A stretch of DNA of 34,199 nt from an uncultured Prevotella sp. (lineage in GTDB: Bacteria; Bacteroidota; Bacteroidia; Bacteroidales; Bacteroidaceae), in NCBI GenBank assembly GCA_947169685.1, contig CAMVQS010000027.1, forward strand, positions 1-34,199, read 5' to 3'. This document shows positions 30,682-34,199 of the stretch, piece by piece; position 1 is the stretch's first letter; each line of letters opens with the position of its first letter. Position numbers and translations under genes: made by a program. A model generated the notes under the pieces. That model had not been told where the DNA came from. It made no database searches and worked only from the letters and a program-made list of their open reading frames with translations.

Positions 30682-31629
30682 TTGATAGAGAAACATATTG
30701 TATTAGAGGACATCGACTGCGTGGTGTTCTACGGTGCCAATAACGTGCATTTGCAGATGCTCAAGGCCTTTTATCCGAAACTCAGGATAGTGGCCCGCGA
30801 CAATGTGCTACGTGTTCTGGGCGACGACGAACAGATGGCTGCTTTTGAGGAAAGCGTGGAGAAATTGCGCGAGCATGTGCTGAAGTTTAATTCGCTGAAG
30901 GAAGAGGACCTCATCGACATTGTAAGAGGCAGGCGTATCCGTGACGACGTGCCAAAGGACGTGCTGGTCTATTCCATGTCTGGCCGCCCCATCAAGGCTC
31001 GCTCCGAGAACCAGCAACGACTGATTGACGCCTACAACGAGAACGATATGGTGTTTGCCGTAGGACCTGCGGGAACGGGAAAGACCTACCTCTCGATAGC
31101 ACTGGCAGTAAAGGCGCTGAAGGAGAAACAGGCCAAGAAAATCATCCTCTCGCGTCCTGCTGTGGAAGCCGGCGAGAAACTGGGATTCCTGCCGGGCGAC
31201 ATGAAGGACAAGATTGACCCCTACCTGCAGCCACTCTATGACGCACTGGAAGACATGCTGCCACAGGTGAAGCTACAGGACCTGATGCAGCAGCACGTCA
31301 TACAGATTGCTCCGCTGGCGTTTATGCGAGGCCGTACGCTGAGCGACGCAGTGGTCATCCTGGACGAGGCGCAGAACACCACGCCACAACAGATCCGCAT
31401 GTTCCTTACCCGCATGGGATGGAACACAAAGATGATTATCACAGGCGACACGTCGCAGATTGACCTGCCCCGCCCGCAGCAGAGCGGACTGGTGGAAGCC
31501 CTGCGTATATTAAATAATGTGGAGGGCATCGGCATCGTCGAACTGACGAAGAAGGACATTGTCCGCCACAAACTCGTGACAAGAATAGTAAAAGCATACG
31601 AACAATATGAAAGCATTAACAAAGACTGA
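30682..31629 (+). CDS. phoH: PhoH-family ATPase
   Basis: The 315-aa protein has an N-terminal domain (about 1-115) and a P-loop ATPase domain with Walker [12 protein letters not shown] (about residues 128-138), [18 protein letters not shown], and Walker [15 protein letters not shown]. PhoH relatives are cytoplasmic ATPases linked to RNA metabolism; the role is not firmly known. The start is TTG (reading [20 protein letters not shown]), since no ATG lies nearby and the frame matches known PhoH N-termini. It overlaps purC by 23 bp. Confidence 0.88.
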   Translation: MIEKHIVLEDIDCVVFYGANNVHLQMLKAFYPKLRIVARDNVLRVLGDDEQMAAFEESVEKLREHVLKFNSLKEEDLIDIVRGRRIRDDVPKDVLVYSMSGRPIKARSENQQRLIDAYNENDMVFAVGPAGTGKTYLSIALAVKALKEKQAKKIILSRPAVEAGEKLGFLPGDMKDKIDPYLQPLYDALEDMLPQVKLQDLMQQHVIQIAPLAFMRGRTLSDAVVILDEAQNTTPQQIRMFLTRMGWNTKMIITGDTSQIDLPRPQQSGLVEALRILNNVEGIGIVELTKKDIVRHKLVTRIVKAYEQYESINKD

Positions 31630-32554
31630 TTTCAACTTCAAGGGACAAAAGAGCGTGTATCATGGAAAGGTACGCGATGTGTACAACATTAACGACGACC
31701 TGATGGTGATGGTGGCTACGGACCGCATCTCCGCCTTCGACGTCATCCTGCCGAAGGGCATCCCCTACAAGGGACAGGTGCTCAACCAGATTGCCGCAAA
31801 GTTCCTCGATGCCACCAGCGACATCTGTCCGAACTGGAAACTGGCAACGCCAGACCCCATGGTAACCGTAGGACTGAAGTGCGAGGGTTTCCGTGTGGAG
31901 ATGATTATCCGTGGTATCCTGACCGGTTCTGCATGGCGCGACTACAAGAACGGCGTACGCGAGATTTGTGGCGTACAACTGCCTGAGGGCATGAAGGAGA
32001 ACGAGCGTTTCCCCGAGCCCATCATCACGCCGACAACAAAAGCCGACGAGGGTCACGACCTGAACATCTCGAAGGAAGAAATCATCGCACAGGGTATCGT
32101 CAGCGCTGAGGACTATGCTGTGATGGAGGACTACACACGCCGTCTGTTTGCACGTGGTCAGGAGATTGCCAAGAAGCAGGGTCTGATTCTCGTGGATACG
32201 AAGTACGAGTTCGGCAAGCGCGACGGTAAGGTATATCTCATCGACGAGATTCACACCCCCGACTCTTCACGTTATTTCTATGCCGACGGCTACGAGGAGA
32301 AGTTTGCCAAGGGTGAGCCCCAGAAGCAGCTCTCGAAGGAGTTTGTGCGCCAGTGGCTCATTGAGCACAACTTCATGAACGAGCCCGGTCAGGTGATGCC
32401 TGAGATTACGGACGAATATGCTGAGAGCGTCAGCGACCGCTATATTGAGCTCTACGAGCACATCACAGGCGAGACGTTTCAGAAGGCAGGCAATGCTGAC
32501 GACATTGCCGCACGCATTGAGAAGAATGTCAGCGAGTGGCTGGCAAACAGATAA
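31607..32554 (+). CDS. purC: SAICAR synthase
   Basis: The 315-aa enzyme carries the PurC signatures [26 protein letters not shown] (split: GKVRDVY, then DRISAFD), [14 protein letters not shown], and LVDTKYEFG with [13 protein letters not shown]. It joins aspartate to CAIR in purine synthesis, using ATP. Length fits the eukaryote/Bacteroidota-like long form. Its ATG lies inside the end of phoH, and purM appears three genes downstream. Confidence 0.95.
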   Translation: MKALTKTDFNFKGQKSVYHGKVRDVYNINDDLMVMVATDRISAFDVILPKGIPYKGQVLNQIAAKFLDATSDICPNWKLATPDPMVTVGLKCEGFRVEMIIRGILTGSAWRDYKNGVREICGVQLPEGMKENERFPEPIITPTTKADEGHDLNISKEEIIAQGIVSAEDYAVMEDYTRRLFARGQEIAKKQGLILVDTKYEFGKRDGKVYLIDEIHTPDSSRYFYADGYEEKFAKGEPQKQLSKEFVRQWLIEHNFMNEPGQVMPEITDEYAESVSDRYIELYEHITGETFQKAGNADDIAARIEKNVSEWLANR

Positions 32555-32559
32555 GAACA

Positions 32560-33291
32560 ATGTACGAACAGGAAGCCATCAAGCCTTACAACGAAGGCGA
32601 GAAAGGCCAGCAGGTGGAGCAGATGTTTGACAACATCGCACCGACCTATGACCAGCTGAACCACCGACTGTCGTGGAACATCGACAAAGGCTGGCGACGC
32701 AAGGCCATCAGCCAGTTGGCACCCTACAAGCCGCAGCTGATGCTCGACATTGCGACGGGAACAGCCGACTTCGCCATTCTTGCGGCACAGATGCTACGTC
32801 CCCAGCGACTGCTGGGTACCGACATCAGCGAGGGCATGATGGACATCGGACGACAGAAGGTGAAGGCACAGGGGCTGGACGGCATCATCTCGTTTGCACG
32901 CGAGGACTGCATGGCGCTGTCGTGCGAGACCGACTCGTTCGATGCTGTGACGGCGGCCTTCGGCATCCGCAACTTCCCCGACCTGGACAAGGGACTCGCG
33001 GAGATGTGCCGCGTGCTGAAGCCGGGCGGGCACCTGAGCGTGGTGGAACTGACGACCCCTGTCTCCTTCCCCATGAAGCAGCTGTTCCGCATCTACTCGC
33101 ACACCATCCTTCCCGTCTATGGGCGCCTGATATCCAAGGACACCAGCGCCTACAGCTATCTGACACGCACCATCGAGGCTTTTCCGCAGGGAGAGCAAAT
33201 GGTGGGAATTCTCAAGAAGGCAGGTTTTCGTGAGGCACGTTTCCAGCGGCTCACCTTCGGCATCTGCACCATGTATCTAGCAACAAAATAA
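32560..33291 (+). CDS. menG: Demethylmenaquinone methyltransferase
   Basis: I start at ATG 32560 (243 aa, [20 protein letters not shown]). The upstream ATG at 32536 would lie inside purC, and known homologues begin near IKPYN. The UbiE/MenG signatures follow: [20 protein letters not shown], the SAM motif [38 protein letters not shown] and LTFGICTMY at the end. It makes menaquinone from demethylmenaquinone, the last step of respiratory quinone synthesis. It lies 5 bp after purC. Confidence 0.93.
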   Translation: MYEQEAIKPYNEGEKGQQVEQMFDNIAPTYDQLNHRLSWNIDKGWRRKAISQLAPYKPQLMLDIATGTADFAILAAQMLRPQRLLGTDISEGMMDIGRQKVKAQGLDGIISFAREDCMALSCETDSFDAVTAAFGIRNFPDLDKGLAEMCRVLKPGGHLSVVELTTPVSFPMKQLFRIYSHTILPVYGRLISKDTSAYSYLTRTIEAFPQGEQMVGILKKAGFREARFQRLTFGICTMYLATK

Positions 33292-33303
33292 ACACAAACA
33301 GTT

Positions 33304-34050
33304 ATGGACAAGTACGGACTAATAGGCTACCCCTTGGGACACTCGTTCTCCATCAGCTACTTCAACCAGAAGTTCAAGGATGAGAACATTGACGCCGTGT
33401 ATGAAAACTTCGAGATTCCCAGCATCGACCTGCTGGCGGAAGTACTCGATTCCAACCCCAACCTAAAGGGACTCAACGTAACCATTCCCTTCAAGCAGAA
33501 GGTCATCCCGTTTCTTGACAATATCAGCCCCGAGGCAAGGGCCATCGGAGCAGTCAATGTCATCAAGGTGACACACGAGGGAAAGAAAACCCGACTGAAG
33601 GGTTTCAACTCTGACGTCATCGGCTTTACCCAGAGCATAGAGCCCATGTTGGAGCCGCGCTACCACAAGAAGGCGCTTATACTCGGCACGGGCGGTGCAT
33701 CGAAAGCCATCGACTACGGACTGAAGTCGCTGGGACTGGAGACCGTCTTCGTCAGCCGCTTCGAACGTCCTGAGACCATTCAGTACGACAAGATTACGCC
33801 CGCTGTGGTGCAGGAGTACAACGTCATCGTGAACTGCACGCCGCTGGGTATGTTCCCCCATACGGAGGAGTGTCCGCAACTGCCCTACGAGGCGATGGAC
33901 AGCCATACTATCCTCTACGACCTCATCTACAACCCTGACGAGACCATGTTCATGAAACGCGGTGCCGAACATGGAGCCAACGTGAAGAACGGGCTAGAAA
34001 TGCTGCTGCTGCAGGCTTTCGCCTCATGGGAATTCTGGCACGAGAAATAA
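33304..34050 (+). CDS. aroE: Shikimate dehydrogenase
   Basis: The 248-aa enzyme shows YGLIGYPLGHSFS at the N-terminus (substrate-binding serines), the catalytic-lysine motif NVTIPFK, AIGAVNV, the NADP-binding ILGTGGASKA, and VNCTPLGM. It reduces 3-dehydroshikimate to shikimate in aromatic amino acid synthesis. Length is slightly short (typical about 270). It starts 12 bp after menG and continues the same operon. Confidence 0.94.
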   Translation: MDKYGLIGYPLGHSFSISYFNQKFKDENIDAVYENFEIPSIDLLAEVLDSNPNLKGLNVTIPFKQKVIPFLDNISPEARAIGAVNVIKVTHEGKKTRLKGFNSDVIGFTQSIEPMLEPRYHKKALILGTGGASKAIDYGLKSLGLETVFVSRFERPETIQYDKITPAVVQEYNVIVNCTPLGMFPHTEECPQLPYEAMDSHTILYDLIYNPDETMFMKRGAEHGANVKNGLEMLLLQAFASWEFWHEK

Positions 34051-34057
34051 AAGGAAT

Positions 34058-34199
34058 ATGAACGACAACAGATATATGCAACGCGGTGTCAGTGCCGCCA
34101 AGGAAGATGTGCACAACGCCATCAAGAACATTGACAAGGGTATCTTCCCGCAGGCTTTCTGCAAGATTATCCCCGACATACTGGGCGGTGACCCCGAGT
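34058..34199 (+). CDS. purM: Phosphoribosylformylglycinamidine cyclo-ligase, N-terminal fragment
   Basis: The first 47 codons are visible (MNDNRYMQRGVSAAKEDVHN, then AIKNIDKGIFPQAFCKIIPD), after which the window ends. RGVSAAKEDVH and the KGIFPQAFCKI segment fit the PurM/AIR synthase family of Bacteroidota, which forms AIR in purine synthesis. It starts 7 bp after aroE. The presence of purC in the same operon supports the call, but the catalytic domain is outside the window. Confidence 0.78.
   Translation, partial: MNDNRYMQRGVSAAKEDVHNAIKNIDKGIFPQAFCKIIPDILGGDPE

Noticed and set aside
32536..32559. Upstream ATG for menG
   Set aside because: It lies within purC, and the ATG at 32560 fits known N-termini and leaves a clean 5-bp gap.

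Overview
The window looks like a chromosomal segment from a Bacteroidota bacterium, most likely Prevotellaceae (Prevotella or a close relative). The basis is: (i) repeated promoter elements of the Bacteroidota type (TTTG about 20 bp before TAnnTTTG) in front of most operons, with only one strong Shine-Dalgarno; (ii) family-level gene content such as RprXY, the rpmB-rpmG-DUF4295 trio, PPi-dependent phosphofructokinase, a golvesin-type amidase, DUF5715 and the phoH-purC-menG-aroE-purM order; (iii) many MKK... signal peptides ending in AQ or AQE. No phage, transposase, integrase, CRISPR array, tRNA or rRNA was seen. Genus-level placement is inference.

Layout. 1-51: start of rpsF leaving the window. 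165-2638 (minus): rprX sensor kinase, rprY regulator and a 58-aa two-helix membrane protein overlapping the end of rprY. 2825-3457 (minus): rpmB, rpmG and a DUF4295 small protein with their own promoter and terminator. 3583-6001 (minus): map, tsaD and a CinA-C/PncC amidase. 6179-7234 (minus): secreted alpha/beta hydrolase. 7610-10726 (plus): large TonB-receptor-like outer-membrane protein. 10748-13303 (minus): aromatic- and glycine-rich exported protein followed by a FadL/OmpP1-like porin. 13436-14308 (plus): prmA, tail-to-tail with a membrane-anchored GH25 lysozyme, which follows pfp (14286-16856, minus). 17054-22662 (plus): small unknown protein, PlsC-like acyltransferase, amidase with golvesin and FnIII domains, small unknown protein, YgiQ radical SAM protein, terminator. 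23008-25008 (plus): DsbD/CcdA-type reductant conduit. 25100-29866 (plus): small beta-barrel protein, then a tight operon of a DUF4112 membrane protein, a SulP anion transporter and two unrecognised coiled-coil proteins. 29876-30604 (minus): DUF5715 peptidase-like protein. 30682 to the end (plus): phoH, purC, menG, aroE and the start of purM.

The most unusual signal is a set of seven short tandem arrays with an exact 7-bp period. Three are intergenic, around the rpsF and rpmB promoter/leader regions and in front of DUF4112. The others lie inside reading frames (two in dsbD, one in the unknown 491-aa protein) or in the rpmB leader. In five of the seven the unit can be written on the sense strand of the neighbouring gene as AAC plus four bases, or a near variant. 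Two further palindromic elements of about 80-95 bp sit in frame inside a TonB-receptor-like gene and the DUF5715 gene. Together they suggest that small repeats are spreading or expanding in this genome and are tolerated as protein linkers.
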